This document shows positions 48,201 to 63,200 of a stretch of 64,000 bases of DNA, piece by piece; positions within the stretch are counted from its first letter, which is position 1; each line of letters starts with the position of its first letter. Made by a program: the position numbers and the translations under genes. The stretch covers positions 1 through 64,000 of the forward strand of contig NZ_JOFS01000034.1 of NCBI RefSeq assembly GCF_000719285.1, in the 5' to 3' direction. Under the pieces are notes generated by a model. That model had not been told where the DNA came from, did not search any database, and saw only the letters and a program-made list of their open reading frames with translations. Origin of the DNA: Streptomyces bicolor. GTDB taxonomy: Bacteria > Actinomycetota > Actinomycetes > Streptomycetales > Streptomycetaceae.

Positions 48201-51200
48201 GAGTCGTCCCGGCGACCGAGAAGGTGCTGCGCAGGGCACGGCTGAGCCTCGACGACATCGACCTCTTCGAGGTCAACGAGGCCTTCTCCAGCGTCGTGCT
48301 GGCCTGGCAGCAGGAGACCGGCGCCGATCTCGCCAAGGTCAACGTGCACGGCGGCGCGATCGCCCTCGGCCACCCGCTGGGCGCGAGCGGCACCCGTCTG
48401 ACGACGACCTTGGTCCATGCGATGAGCGAGCGCGGCGCCCGCTATGGCCTGCAGACGATGTGCGAGGCGGGAGGTCTCGCCAACGCGATGATCATCGAGT
48501 CGGTCTGAGAACCCGGTCAGGCCGGCCCGAGTCAGCGGCTGCGCAGGTGGTGGCGCTTGCGCCAGGCCACCACCGCGCCCGCCAGCGCCGGCAGCGCGAT
48601 CGCGGCCACCGCGATCAGGAACACCGGAGACGTCGGTGACGAGGCCCGGGCGCCGGCGACGACATACGCGGCGATGTTGGGGATCGACCCGAGGGCCGTG
48701 GCGAGCAGGAAGGGGACGTAGCCCATGCGCGAGACGGCGGCGGCGTAGTTCGCGGCCCAGAACGGCACACCGGGGAACAGCCGCACCGCCAGCATCGAAC
48801 GGAAACCGTGCTTGCTGAACTGGTTGTCCGCCGCCTTGAGCAACCGCCCGCGAAGCAGCGGGCGCAGGGCGTCCTGGCCGAGCATCCGGCCGAGCGCGAA
48901 GGAGAGCCCCGCCCCCAGTACCGTGCCCGCCATGGCCGCGGCGATGCCCAGCTCCGAGCCGAAGAGCGCGCCCGCCGCGAGGTTCAGCAGCGGCCGCGGC
49001 ACGAACGCCACCGTGACCAGGCCGTACGCCACGGCGAACAGCACCACCGCGACCGGGCCCCCGACCTGGGGCGGCCAGCCGTCGGCCAGAAGCTTGTGCG
49101 GCTCGAAGAGCAGCACGGACGTCGCGGCCGCCGCGAGCAGGACCAGGAGCAGGGACAGCCGCGACCACGGCGAGAGCAGCGCTCTGCTGCAGCGCGCGGC
49201 GAAACTCGAGGGAACGGGCGCGCGAACGGCGAGCTCCGTGGCGGCGGCCCCGGACGAGGCCGTTGCGGTGCCCCCAGAGCGGGTGGTGGCATCGAGCATT
49301 CGGCGACAGTAACCGACGAAGATGTGTGATCGCCGTATGGTTCGTCTCATGCGCGTCACAGGTGAGGGAACGTTGGAAGTTCCCCGCAGTGCTCTGGCCG
49401 ACACGGTCCTGGAGCGGCTCACCACCGTGTACGCCGCCGCGGCGGACCCGGATCGTGCCGCCGCCGCCCGGGCGTACATGAAGGATGTCGCCCCGTTCCT
49501 CGGCATCCCCACACCCGAGCGGCGCGCCCTGTCCCGCTCCGTCGTCCAGGGCACACCCCGCCCCGACGAGACGGACTGCACGGCGATCGCTTTGCGCTGC
49601 TGGCAGCTGCCCGAGCGCGAGTACCACTACTTCGCCGTCGACTATCTGCGCCGCCACGTGGGGCGCTGCTCCTCCGGCTTCCTGCCGGTGACCCGGCGTC
49701 TGATCACCACCGTCTCCTGGTGGGACACCGTCGATCTGCTCGCCGCGCATGTCGTCGGCGGGCTCGTCGCGGCGGATCCGACGCTCACGACGGTCATGGA
49801 CGCCTGGATCGTCGACGACGACCTGTGGGTCGCCCGCACCGCCCTGCTCCACCAACTGCGCTACAAGGACGACACCGACACCGGACGCCTCTTCGCCTAC
49901 TGTCTGCGCCAGTCCGGGCACACCGAATTCTTCATCCGCAAGGCCATCGGCTGGTGCCTGCGCGAGTACGCCAAGACCGACCCGGACGCCGTACGGGACT
50001 TCCTGGCACGGGAGCGGGGGAGGTTCGCGCCGCTGTCGGTGCGGGAGGCGTTGAAGAACATCGGCGCCTGAAGTCCCGTACCGCGGAAAACCATTCGACG
50101 TCGGGCAAAGCGTCGGCAATGATCGACGCCATGTTCCGGTACGCCTTCGTCGTCGCAGCATCCGTGGTCGCGGATGCTCCGAAGGCTGCCGTTCCGGTCT
50201 TTCTGGCCGCATTCGACGGCGCCCGAAGCTGACCCTCTCCGGACAGGCCGGCGGACCCCGCAGGGGGAGGGTCGGCAAGTCCTTGGGGTCCCCATCTCCT
50301 TCGTAGAGACTTCGAGGTACAGCCATGTCCAAGACGGCATACGTGCGCACCAAACCGCACCTGAACATCGGCACGATGGGTCATGTCGACCACGGCAAGA
50401 CCACGTTGACCGCCGCCATCACCAAGGTCCTCGCCGAGCGCGGATCTTCTGCGTTCGTGCCCTTCGACCGTATCGACCGGGCGCCGGAGGAGGCCGCGCG
50501 CGGCATCACCATCAACATCGCGCACGTGGAGTACGAGACCGACACCCGCCACTACGCGCACGTCGACATGCCGGGCCACGCCGACTACGTCAAGAACATG
50601 GTCACCGGGGCGGCGCAGCTCGACGGGGCGATCCTCGTCGTCTCCGCGCTCGACGGGATCATGCCGCAGACCGCCGAACACGTGCTGCTCGCCCGGCAGG
50701 TGGGCGTCGACCACATCGTCGTCGCCCTCAACAAGGCCGACGCGGGTGAGGAGGAGCTCATCGACCTCGTCGAGCTGGAGGTCCGCGACCTGCTCACCGA
50801 GCACGGCTACGGCGGCGACGCCGCGCCCGTCGTACGGGTCTCGGGGCTGAAGGCCCTGGAGGGGGACCCGAAGTGGACGGCGTCCATCGAGGCGCTGCTC
50901 GACGCGGTGGACACCTACGTTCCGATGCCGGAGCGGTATGTGGACGCGCCGTTCCTGCTGCCCCTGGAGAACGTGCTCACCATCACCGGCCGGGGGACCG
51001 TGGTGACCGGGGCCGTGGAGCGGGGCACCGTGCGGGTCGGAGACCGGGTCGAAGTGCTCGGGGCGGAGGTCGAGACCGTGGTCACCGGTCTGGAGACCTT
51101 CGGCAAGCCGATGGACGAGGCGCAGGCCGGGGACAACGTGGCGCTGTTGCTGCGCGGGGTGCCGCGGGACGCCGTCCGGCGGGGGCATGTGGTCGCGGCG

Positions 51201-54200
51201 CCGGGGAGTGTGGTGCCTCGGAGTCGTTTCTCCGCGCAGGTGTATGTGCTGTCGACGCGTGAGGGCGGTCGTTCCACGCCGGTCTCCAGTGGGTATCGGC
51301 CGCAGTTCTACATCCGTACGGCGGATGTGGTGGGGGACATCGACCTCGGTGAGGTGGCGGTCGCGCGGCCCGGGGAGACGGTCACGATGACCGTTGAGCT
51401 GGGCCGTGAGGTGCCCTTGGAGCCGGGGCTCGGGTTTGCCATCCGTGAGGGCGGGCGCACGGTCGGGGCGGGAACCGTGACTGCCGTCGAGTGAGGGTGG
51501 TTCGCCGCGTGGGAGTGCGAGGCCGTTGTGGCTGGTCGCGCCCACGCGGCGGAGCCGCATATCGTCACAGCCCCGCGCCCCATAGGGGCGCTCCGGTGCG
51601 CCCCTGTAAAGAGTCCCCCGGCACAATGAGAAGGTGAACGAGCCCATACCCGTCACCCGGTCCGTCGACTACGGCACCGCCAAGCTGATGCCCGACGTCG
51701 ACCGGAAGCGGGCCTGGCTGCTCACCGTCGACGGAGCGCCCCAGTCGTACGTCGATCTCGACGAGCCGACGCATCTGGAGTTCGAGTACGCGCGCCGCCT
51801 CGGCCATGTCCTGGACATCGTCGCCGAGGCGGGGCAGCCGCTGGACGCGCTGCATCTCGGGGGCGGTGCGCTCACCCTGCCCCGATACCTGGCAGCTACC
51901 CGACCCGGCTCGCGGCAGGATGTCGTCGAGGCCGACCGGGGACTGATGGAGCTGGTCGGCGAGCATCTGCCGGTCGCCGAAGGGGACGGCATCCGGCTGC
52001 ACGCCGGGGACGCCCGGGAGTGGCTGGAGGCGGCGCCGGACGACTCGGTCGACGTGCTGGTCGCCGATGTCTTCGGTGGGTCACGGGTGCCGGCGCATCT
52101 GACGTCGGTCGCGTACGTACGCGAGGCCGAGCGGGTGTTGCGGGGAAGCGGCGTCTATCTGGCGAACCTCGCCGATGCCGCGCCCTTCGCCTTCCTGCGC
52201 TCCCAACTCGCCACCTACGCCACCCTGTTCGAGGAACTCGTGCTGATCGCCGAGCCGGGTGTGCTGCGCGGGCGGAGGTTCGGCAACGCGGTGCTCGTCG
52301 CCGCGCACCGGCCCGTCGACACGGCCGCCCTGGCCCGGCTCACCGCCTCCGACGCGTTTCCGGCGCGGGTCGAACACGGTCCCGCGCTACGGGAGTTCAC
52401 CGGCGGCGCAGGGCCGGTGCGGGACGAGGACGCCGTACCGTCACCCGAGCCCCCGGAAGGGGCTTTCAGCATCGGCTGAGGCGGGCCGGCTGGCGGCGGT
52501 CACCTGTTTGGTACGTCGTCGCAGGTTCCGTACGTCGGGTACGCACAGGACCGCCGCCGTGACGACCACGACCAGCGCGGCGCAGCCCCACAGCGCCGAG
52601 GTGCGCCCGAACGCCGTCTCCGCAGGGCCGGCCAGTGCCGTCGCCAGCGGGACCAGGGCGACCGAGCCGAACCAGTCGTACGCGGCGACCCGGGACAGTT
52701 TGTCCTCCGGTATCTCCTGGTGGAGCGCACAGCACCCCAGCGAACGTAACCTCCTTGTATGGCCGATGACTTGGTACAGCGAGCGCACTGGGGAAACCTC
52801 GAAGGGCAGAACTGGGCTGGACTGGCCCGCCTGTCGACCGAGGAGGCAGAGGGTGAACTGTCTTCTGACGACAGGTTAGATAGCACTCGGCCCCGGTTCA
52901 TGACCGGCAGGGACATCAAGAGCACCGAGGAGCAGGAGAGGGACGGCCGTCAGTTCGTCGAGAGCCGAGGCGGACGGTACGTGTACACGTACATGGAGCC
53001 GGATACGTCGGCGTGGAAGCGTAGGCGCGTACGTCTGCCCGACGGAACTATCGGCTACCGCGTGGTCCGGCCCGTGTACGAGGGCGCGTTGGAGGACCTG
53101 AAGCAGGGGAAGGCCCCGAACGGCGAACGCATAGACGGCCTGATCGTCTACGACATCGACCGTCTGACCCGTGACCCCCGCCACCTTGAAGACGCGATCG
53201 AGACCGTGGAGCACCACCACCGGCCGATCATCGACATCACGGGCACCCTGGATTTGTTGACCGACAACGGGCGCGCCATGGCCCGCGTGGTCGTCGCCAT
53301 GGCCAACAAGCAGTCCGCCGACACAGCCCGCCGGGTACGCCGCAACCACAAGGCACGGCGAGACCGGGGCATACCCGTGGGCGGGACGCGCCCCTTCGGG
53401 TGGCAGGACGACAAACGCACCCTCAACCCGACCGAGGCCGAGCACATCCGCAAGGCCGCCAGGCGCATCATCCTCGGTACTGAGTGGCACGCGATCGTTG
53501 CCGACTGGAACCGCGAGGGGATCACTACGTCGAAGGGCAACCCTTGGACGTGGATCGCTCTCAGGGACATGATGCGGAATCCGCGACTGTGCGGCTATCG
53601 ATCCCATGTCGTGATCGAGTTCGCCCCGGAGTCGGGCCGAGAGATCAGGCACCTCACAATCGCTCACGACGACGAGGGCAAGCCGGTGAAAGGGCAGTGG
53701 ACGCCGATCTTGCAGGTGTCCGAGTGGGAGGCAATCCAAGAGATCATCGGTGATGGGCCGATGCGCGGAGGTGGCCACAACGCCCGTGTCTATCTCGGCT
53801 CCGGCACCCTCCGCTGTGGCAAGGAGGACTGCGGCTCACCGTTGCGAGCGATGAAGGCAGCGCCGAGCCGAGGCAAGCCCAAGGGGTACTTCTACTACGT
53901 CTGCCCGGCAAAGACGACGGGCAAGGGGTGCGGTGGGGTGAAGGTCCCAGGCCCGGAGACGGATGACCTGATCAGGATGCTCGTAATCGCAAAGTACGAG
54001 GAAGAGGCCAGCAAACGGCAGGCGGTCAAGGCGCCGCAAGAGTGGTCCAAGGAAGCCGAACTGGAGATCATCCGAGAGGACATTGCCGATCTCAAGCAGG
54101 CCCGTCGTGCGCGGAAGATCAGCGCCGAGCGCTACTATTCGGATCTTGCCGAGTACGAGGCCGCGGAACAGCGGCTGAAGAGGGAACGTAACGCGTGGCA

Positions 54201-57200
54201 GCGCCAGACGCTCGCGGACCAGGGCGAGCCCGTGGACATGGCCAAGGAGTGGCACCGGGACGAGATCACCCTTGCCGAGCGTCGCTCGTACGTCGCGCGA
54301 ACGCTGACAGCCCTGGTTGTGCTGCCTGTGGGGAGTGGGCGCCGAGTGCCCTTGCGTGAACGTCTGGTTCCGGTGTGGGCCGAGGAGTAGCACCGGAAGG
54401 AGCGGGAGCCCATCACCTCTTACGGCGATGGTGGCGGGCTCTGTCGCGTGTGCAGACGTCCACACCCAAGGCGGCGTTCATCTGGCGCCACTGAGCATCA
54501 GACCAGCCAGGGGACTTGCGCGCGTGTGCTCGTGCCCAAGCCATGTCCTGATCTTCATCAGCACTACTCGGGTACCGCACCCAGCCGCCCCCTCTCAGCG
54601 CCCCACACTTCCCGAGCTATCTCGCGATTCGCGGCAAGATCTTCCGCAACCCCCGCCGCCAGGAGCGCAGCGCCGGGGGTGTGGCCGGAGCCGACGTAGC
54701 GCCAATGCCGTTCGGTGACCGTGTCGGGAGTGTCGGTGTGGCCCATGTGTTGGGCGCGTTCGGCGCGTAGCGCCGTGTATGTCGTGGAGTAGGCGCGCGA
54801 CTTGGTGAGGACGTGTCCCCGGTACGCGAGCGTGTGAGTCCAAGTGCGCAGGTTCAGGGGGCCGTACTCGGGTAGGCCGCCGAGGCGCCAGCAGGTCCGC
54901 ATGAGGGTGCGGACGTGTTCGCTCACGGGTGCCGACTCGATGTCTGCCCAGGTCGTGAGCGGGTGGTCGGTGCCGGCGCCTGTCTCGCTCGCTCCCTTGG
55001 TGACGTACTTCGCCACGTACGCGGCCACGGCGTCATCGTCGGGCCCGTCGCCGTCCACGCGCAGAGACTGAGCGTCGACCTGGGCGCCCCAGCGCAAGGC
55101 CAACTCCCCCACAGCCAGGCTGTAGGGGGTGCGGACCAGGACCCGCCGGGCGGAGGCGCGTACGGCATCGATGAGCAGTTCCGCAGTGCCCCAGGCCGGG
55201 GGTTCGTCGTCGGGCCCGTTCGGGCCGTCGAGGCGGACGACAGCGTGTACGTGGACGGCCGCGCGCTTTTGGTACTCGGCGACGCGGGCGAAGGACAGCC
55301 GGGCATGCTGGGCGAAGCGGGACTGTACGAGGCCGACCGAGGAGGCCAGGCGCCGCCTTACGTCGATGACGAACCGGTCCCAGAGCTTGGAGGCGTGCGC
55401 GTGCCACAGCACATGGGCGGTGTAGTCGTAGCAGTCGGCGCACAGCGGTTGCCCGACGACTGGAGCGTCCGGGGCGTGGACGGCGCCGCAGCCGAGGGAG
55501 TGTCCGTGTTCGCAGGTTCCGCTGTCGCGGCGGGGTCGGCACGCTTCCCCTGTGCGGTGGACGGGGCCGAAGGACGGGGCGGTGAGGGTGACGAAGAGCC
55601 GGGGCCGGTGCCGAACCGCCGGAGGGATGTTCTTGCCGCCGAGGAGGCCCGCGCGGACGAGGTGGAAGGTGTCTCCGGCGTGGAGGCGGGAGCAGGCCGG
55701 GCAGACGGTGGAACGGCGGTTGCGGCAGCGGACGAGGATGCGTTCGCTGGGTTCGTTGCGGGTGTCGTAGTGGCTCAGGATCTCGCCGGTTGTGCCGTCC
55801 AGGGTGGTGGTCGAGCCGGTGAGATGGACGGGGTGGGAGCAGCCGCCGGTTGCGGTGATCTGCTCCAGCCAGCGCGGGAACCTAGGATCTTGGGCGATGC
55901 GGATTGCGTCGCGGTCTGCTTCGGGGAGTTGACGCAGGCGCGCCGCGCGGTCGAGGACGGCGCGCCTGTCAGCCGGGGTGAACTCCGGGGTGATGGTGGT
56001 GACCTTCCGGGGTGGGCCGCCGAGGCGGCACGGTGGATGAGTGGTGGCGCGTGGTCGGTCATGGGGATCGCCTTCCTTGCGTGGTCGGGTGGGGTGGGGT
56101 TTCAGCGGATGGTTCCGGTGCCCCGGCAGACGCGGCAGCGCCGCCGCCGTCCGGTCCAGGTCCTACGTGCTCCGTCGCCCTTGCAGTGGGGGCACCTCAC
56201 ACGAGGCATAGGCATGGCCGTGTGTCCTTTCTGCTCAGGTGTGGGAGAAGCCGTTGATCATCCAGGTGACGAGTTCGTGGGCGGTCAGGCCCACGGGGGT
56301 CTGACCGAGGTAGAGGCCGAAGAGGCCGACGCAGACCGCTTCCCAGGCGCGGACGTCGCGGGAGCGGACGAGGAGGACGGTGATGATCCCGAAGATCACC
56401 GCGAACGTGAACGCCGTACCTTCGCTGATCACTTGTCGTCTCCTTCCAAAGCCGCGAGGGCGCGGGTTATGGCGGGCAAGTCCGGGGTCATGGCGGCGTG
56501 CTTCCGGGCCGTCGACACCGCTTCTTCAGTCGGCGTGAGGTGGGAGCGGGCACGGCTCCAGCCGCCGTCCGGACCGGTACAGACGGCCACGCCGCGTTCC
56601 TCCGCCGTGATCGACTGGGCGACGGCCACGGCGTCCTTGTTGAGGTCGCCCAAGGTCATCTCTGCCGTGCCGGGATCGTTGACGCGGTGGCAGATACGGC
56701 CGCCGAGCTGCGCCCGCAGGGCGGTGACGCCGGGGCCGAGGTCGGAGCCGACCCGCTGTCCGGCGACGACCAGGTGCAGGCCGAGCGCCGCCCCCAGCTG
56801 AGCCAGCCGCAACAGCAGGGTGGAGCACTGTTCGGCTTCCGCCTTGCTCTCGCGGGTGCCGTCCGAGAGGTACAGTTCCGCGATCTCGTCGACGATCACG
56901 ACGACCGGCACCGGCCGCAGCTTGTCAGGCAGCTCCCAGATCGAACGGACACCGGCCGACCGGCACGCGCTCATCCGGTCCTGCATTTCGACCACCAGGG
57001 CGGAGAGCACGGCGACCGCTTCCCGTCGACACGTGGCCAGCGCGCTCAACCGTCCGGCGAACAGGCCCAGTTCCATGCCGCCCTTGCAGTCGATACCGAC
57101 CAGGGCGACGGGCTGTCCTGCGAGTTGGGTGATCAGCCGGGCCAGCAGGGTGGACTTGCCCGAGCGGGTGGCCCCGGCGATCAGCCAGTGCGGCACGAGC

Positions 57201-60200
57201 CGCAGGTTCATGACCCAGGCGCCCCCGCTCTCCAGTGCGCCGATGAGCGCGGAGAGGAGTCCGGCCGGAGCTGAGACGAGGCCAGGCCGCTCCAGCGGAT
57301 CCGTGGCCGTAGCCGTCAGCAGCACGAGCCCGCGTTCCGGCGAGGTGACCCGGACCGCGTGGACCTTCCACGCGTGCACTAAGGCGTCAGCCGCCTTCAT
57401 GTACGTCGCCGGAGTCTGCCCCGCGTGCAGCCGCACGGTCACCGTCAGGCCCATGCGGGTGGCGCGCGGGAACGAGATCCGGGGAGCCACCGGCCGTAGC
57501 GGATCGCCCTTGACCACCAGATCCCCGAGCAGTCCGCGCGGCGGACGACGGGAGACCGCCAAGTCGTTGAGCATGGCGACCTTGCGCCAGGTCGCCAGCA
57601 CCCGGCACGCGGTGACCGGGTAGCCGACGAGGTACCAGTGCCAGACCGGACGATGCCGGCGCACCAGGTCACCGACGACGAGCACCCAGGCCAGTGCGGC
57701 CAAGCCGAGGGCGAGCAGGATCGGTCCCATCACGCGTCACCGCCCTTGCTCTGCGCGGCTGTGCCGTGCACCGGCGTGATGGCGTCGGCGCGGAAGCTGA
57801 CGCCGTGCCGCTCACCCATCGACCAGACGAACGCCGTCAGGCCGGTGACCTTGACGATCTGTCCTTCCTCGATGCCCTTCGGGGCACCGCTGACGGCGAT
57901 CTCGATGACGGAGATACGCCGTCGGTCCTGCCGCACGGTGACGGCCACGGTGTAGACCGGGTTGCCGTCCCGGTCCCGCTTCACCTCCTGTGTCTCGGGG
58001 TTGGAGAGCTTTGCCTCGGGTGCGATGGCGCACCGCAGTACGCCCAGCCGCGCCGTGTCCACGGGAATGGACTGCATTTCGTTGGCCTCCTTGGCCAGTC
58101 GGGACGCCAGCTCTGATGCTGACGTCACTTGTCCTTACGAGTTATGACTATGAAGTTCTGTACGGCGAGAGTGCAACTACTTATGCTGACGAGTGATGTC
58201 GCGCGTGCGACGTGACTACGACCTCACCCGGAGATGCCGAGATGTCAGAGATCCAGCGCCCCGGAGCCCTCTACCAGCAGGTGGCCGCCGCGATCCGCGA
58301 AGCGATTCTGTCTGGCGAGTTCGAGCCCGACTCCCTGTTGCCGTCCGAAGCACAGCTCATGGCCCGTTACGGCGTCTCCCGGCCGACTGTCCGCAACGCC
58401 ATCGCCGCCCTGCGCGCGGAAGGGCTCATCGACGTCCGTCACGGCAAGGGCAGCTTCGTACGCTCCAGCGGACAGCCCGTCCTCACGATCGAGCGCCGCA
58501 TCAGCCGCACCTCCGAGGGCAAGTTCGTGATGCCCAACGGCGACATCTGGCAGGAGGCCGAGGAGCCGAGCACCTACCGCACCCACACCACGAAGGACAC
58601 CGGCCGACTCCTCCAACTCGGTGAGGAGGAAGCCTTGTTCGGGTGCGACCGATTGCTCACCGACCCGGGCACCGGCACGCGCGCGATGCACCGCACGCTG
58701 ATCCCCTTCGAGGTCGCGGACGGCATCCTGATGCTTGCGGAGGAGCCCTGCAAGCGCCCAGCAGCGATCTACCGATGGCTCACCGAGGACGGCCACAAGC
58801 TGACGTGGACCGAGACCGTGCGCGCCCGCATGCCCCTGCCCGACGAGCGCGCCACTCTCCAGCTCCCGGACGCGACCCCGATCCTGCACGTCGCCCGCGT
58901 CACGCACGACACCGACGACCGCCCGCTGTTCCTCGAAGAGCTTCGCTTCGGCGCGGACCGTGCCGAACTCGCCTACCGGATCACCGCCGACAAGCAGCCC
59001 GCGCGACGCGCCCGCGCCTGAGTGCCAACGGCGATCGGTCGAAACAGCCTTCACATCCTCAAGGGCGCGCCTGCGGCGCGCCGGGGCGCCCGGCCGCCCC
59101 GGCCGGGCGTGCGGCGTGGCCGCCGATCCCGTCCGGTCGCCAGACGCCCCCGACCGCAGCAGGCCCGAGAAGTCGAGGCGTCGACAGGCCGTCGCAAGCC
59201 GGGGCCCACGGGGCTGGGGGTCGACGGCCTCCGAGACTTTAGGCAGCCACCATGGGGCGAGCCTCGAAGAACAGGGGGCCGATCGGGCTATTGCGGGCAG
59301 GTCCAAGGACTGCCCGATCCGCTGGCGAGCGTAAGGCCCCCTGTTCACTCGCCCCATGGCAGCTCCAGCCCAAAGTCTCTCCAGCCGGCGACGTGCCCAC
59401 GTGCACCACTCACCAGCGAAAAGGCGCATCACGCTGCACCACCGTCGCCGTCCGCCCGCGACTCCAGGAGCCGGGCAAGTCGATCCACGGCGTCCGGCCA
59501 GCCCGTCAGCCGCACGACCCCGCAACCGTCCTCGTTCGTCGAGGCGACGGCCCGTACGGCGGACAACTCGAAGCCCACGCCCAGGAACGCCCGGTTCAAA
59601 CGATCGGCCGCCTCTCGCGCCTCACGCCAACCCGCGATGTAGTCGACACCGGACACCCAGAGACCGGAGTCCACGCCCGGCACGTCCAGACCGTCGCTCA
59701 GCCAACCCTCACCCGAGCCAGTCACCTTGCCCACCTCTGCCCTGATCTAGGTAACGGATCATCAACTTCCTGTGACCAGAGCCGAAATGCAGCACGACGG
59801 CCCCGGTACCATCAGGCACCGGGAACCGCCGTGTTCCCAGCCGGGCCACCCTTCGCTTTCCAGGGCTGATGGGGTGGCCCGGTCTCGGTATTGGGTTATG
59901 AAGCGCGGCCCCTCACTCGGGAGGGGAGACTCCGGATGTCGGAGAGGCCGCGCCCCTTCGGCCGGAGTGGTCGGACTCCGGCCGGTGACCGGGTCGCCGC
60001 CCGCTCCCGATCGCGGGGGAGCAGACCGGAGCGGAGACCCGGCGTTTGTCAGGCCGAGTTCTCAGCCCAGAGTCGATCGAGGTCCAGACGAGCCCACACC
60101 GATTTGCCGCTGCCCTTGAGCCCTGGCGACCACCAGACCGCATCGGCCAGGCGCTGAACGATCCGCAGCCCTCGCCCCCGGTCCGGCAACAGCGCCTCGA

Positions 60201-63200
60201 CAAAGTCACCGGCCAGGGCCGGCGAGATGAACTCACCCGCCGGAAGGTCGGGCGGAGTCGAGTCCTCGTCCAGGACGCCGATTCCCAGCAGCCCGGGCCA
60301 GTTCATGAGCCAGACGTCGATTCGCCTCCCGGCACCAGGCATCGCCAGGCAGTCATCCGGGACCGCGTGGTGGACGACGTTGCCGACGAGTTCCGAGACG
60401 ATGAGCCGCGCGTCATCGATGGCGTACGCCAACCCCCAGGTCTGGAGGTAGGAGCTGACCATGTCCCGCGCAGCCTTCACGCAGTCCCGGTCCTCCGCAT
60501 AGAGCGTCAACGCCCGGAAGTGACCGTTGTCCGGGTCGTGCACCGAGCGGCGCGGAGCGCCCGTCGTCGAGGCGTTCGCTGGGCCTTTGCTCTGCTGCGC
60601 TTCCACCGCGTTCCCTCCCGAGCGCTGGCGAGCCCGATAGCCCGCCGATCTGTGTCGACCAGTGAACGGCGCAGGAGACTCAGGCGGGAGCGTTCACTAG
60701 GGGGTTCACGTGAACACCGGCAAAGGCAAAGGGGGTTCACGAATGAACCCTCTACCGCGAGACTGCTGTGACACGATGAACACTCGCCGTCATTCTCGGG
60801 TTGGCAGGGGAGCATGAGCCGAGAGCCAAACGCGCATTTAATCGCTGTCATGGACGAGGCCAAGGTCTCGAACAAGGGCCTTGCGAAACGCATGACGGAC
60901 CAGGCCGCCCAGCGCGGCATGGACCTGGGAACAACGCACGTCGCTGTGAAGCGGTGGCGCGAAGGTGCGGGCATCCGGCCGCAGACGGCGGCGCTCATGG
61001 CAGATGTGCTCTCAGCGAAGCTCGGACGTCGCATCACGCCAGGTGATCTCGGCTTCTTCGACCACACCAAGTCGACCGCACCCGAGCCGATCGGCTACCC
61101 GAGCACCGTTCCCGATCTCTTGTCCATGCTCGACGGAGTCACCCAGGAGCGTGCCGACACAGCCGTGTCGGATCAACTGGTGGTCGCGGACGGCGACATC
61201 AACTCCGCCGTTCTCTCGTGGATGATCGCGCGCCCCGATGGCATTCAGGCCGACAGGCCATCTCACCAACGAGTCGGCATGCGCGACGTCCGCGCGATCA
61301 GGGACGCCGCCGGAATGTTCATGCAGCTCGACTTCAAGTACGGCGGAGGGCACGGTCACAAAGCCCTACGCCACTACTTCCGGCACGAAGTGCTGCCCCT
61401 GCTCGACACGAGCTACAGCGAGAAGGTCGGCACGGCGCTATTCAGCGCCTCCGCCGAGATCTCCCAGCTGCTCGCATGGACGGCCTACGACGTCGGCAAC
61501 CACCGGCTTGCCCACCGCTACCTGACATCTACTCTGCGCTTGTCCCAGGTCATCGATGACCGCATGTTCGGCGCTCGCATCCTGGGCAATCTCAGCCACC
61601 AGGCCAACTACCTCGGCAACCACGCCCAAGCCATCCAATTGGCCCGCGCCGCCGTCGAGGGCGCCAAGGGCCGAGCGACCCCGCGCGCGTTGTCGAACTA
61701 CTCGGCCATGGAGGCCCGCGCTCTGTCCAACGCCGGCGACGGTATTGCGGCGGCACGAGCGATGAAGGAGGCAGAGCGTCACTTCGAGCGCGCTGCGACA
61801 GGCGAAGACCCCGCGTGGCTCGGCTACTTCGACGAAGCGGAACTCATGGGCGAACTCTGCCACTGCTTCCGCGACCTCAAGATGCGCCGCGAAGCCGTCG
61901 CACAGGCCCAACGAGCCGTCGACAGCACCGACCCGAAGTACGCCCGCACCCTCGGTTTCTGCCGCATGGTTCTCGCCCAGAGTCAGCTGCTCAACGGCGA
62001 GTTGGAAGCCGCCGTCACTACCGCGAGCCTCGCAGTCGACGGCGGCGACTCTCTGCAGTCCAATCGCTTCCAGCGCTACGTGACCGACTTCCAGAGGGAA
62101 GTCAGCGTGCACCTTGCGAATCCCACTGTCGCTGCCTTCAACGAGAAGGTGCACGACGCGCTCACTCGCCTCGACGAAGACGGTGAGTAGCGGCTACCAG
62201 GGCCGCCAGTCCCGGGGCGCATCGTCGTTGCGCAGACCGGCGATGCGCCGGCGGTACTCGGCCGCGGTCTCCTCGTCCTCCTGCACGTTCTGCATGAGCC
62301 AGGTCGTCATGCCGAACTCTTGGATGCCCCGCAACGTCTCGTACCCGGGCCAGTCGTACAGGTCACGTCCGTACGCGGCCACGAAGTCGGCGTACTGTTC
62401 GCCGGTCTGCCACCCAAGGCTATGGTGCTCAACGGCCGTGACCATGAGATCCCACTCAGGGTGGTCGTAGCAGAAGGCTTCGAAATCGATCAAGATGACG
62501 CGTCCCTGATCGTTCACCATGAGGTTCTGCACGTGGGCATCCCCGTGGACCGGCCCCTTGGGCGTCTCGAACTTCAACTCCGCATACTTGTCCTGCAGTT
62601 CCCGCCACCGCTTCCGTAGGAAGACCTTGTCATCATCCGGAATCATTGCCCGGTCCAGCCGCAGCTGTTGCTTGTCGAAGGGGGCGAACGACGGGAGCAC
62701 GAGACCTTCTGGCGCGGTCAGGGCGTGCAGGTCTCGCAGGACGCGCCCTAGCTCCCCGTATGTCGCCTTGCGGTCCCCCTCGACGATCAGATGCCAGAAC
62801 GTCACCGGGTGGCCATCAATCAAGAAAGGCTGCTCCAGGTCCTCAAGGATGCGAGCAGCTGGAAACCCTTCCTCCTCCAGCCACCGCGACACGGCCACTT
62901 CTACGCGCGCTTTGGGCAGCCATTCTTCCCCTCGCGCCACGCGCGCGATCACCGGTACCGAGGCCAACCGAAACAGTGCGTTCTCTCCGAGACGGATCAG
63001 CTCTGCGTCTCTGTCATCGAGCCCCGCAGCCCGGCACGCAGCAGCCATGATCCGAGCTGCCCTCGCCGACGTGAACCCCTCTTGCGTTCGAGCAGCGTCA
63101 ACCGCCATGCCCGTACCAGCTCCCCTAGTCGTGCGCGATCAATCAGCGCACGCCCATGGGTGACCAACCCGACGTGCGCCAGACATGACCCCGACCGTAC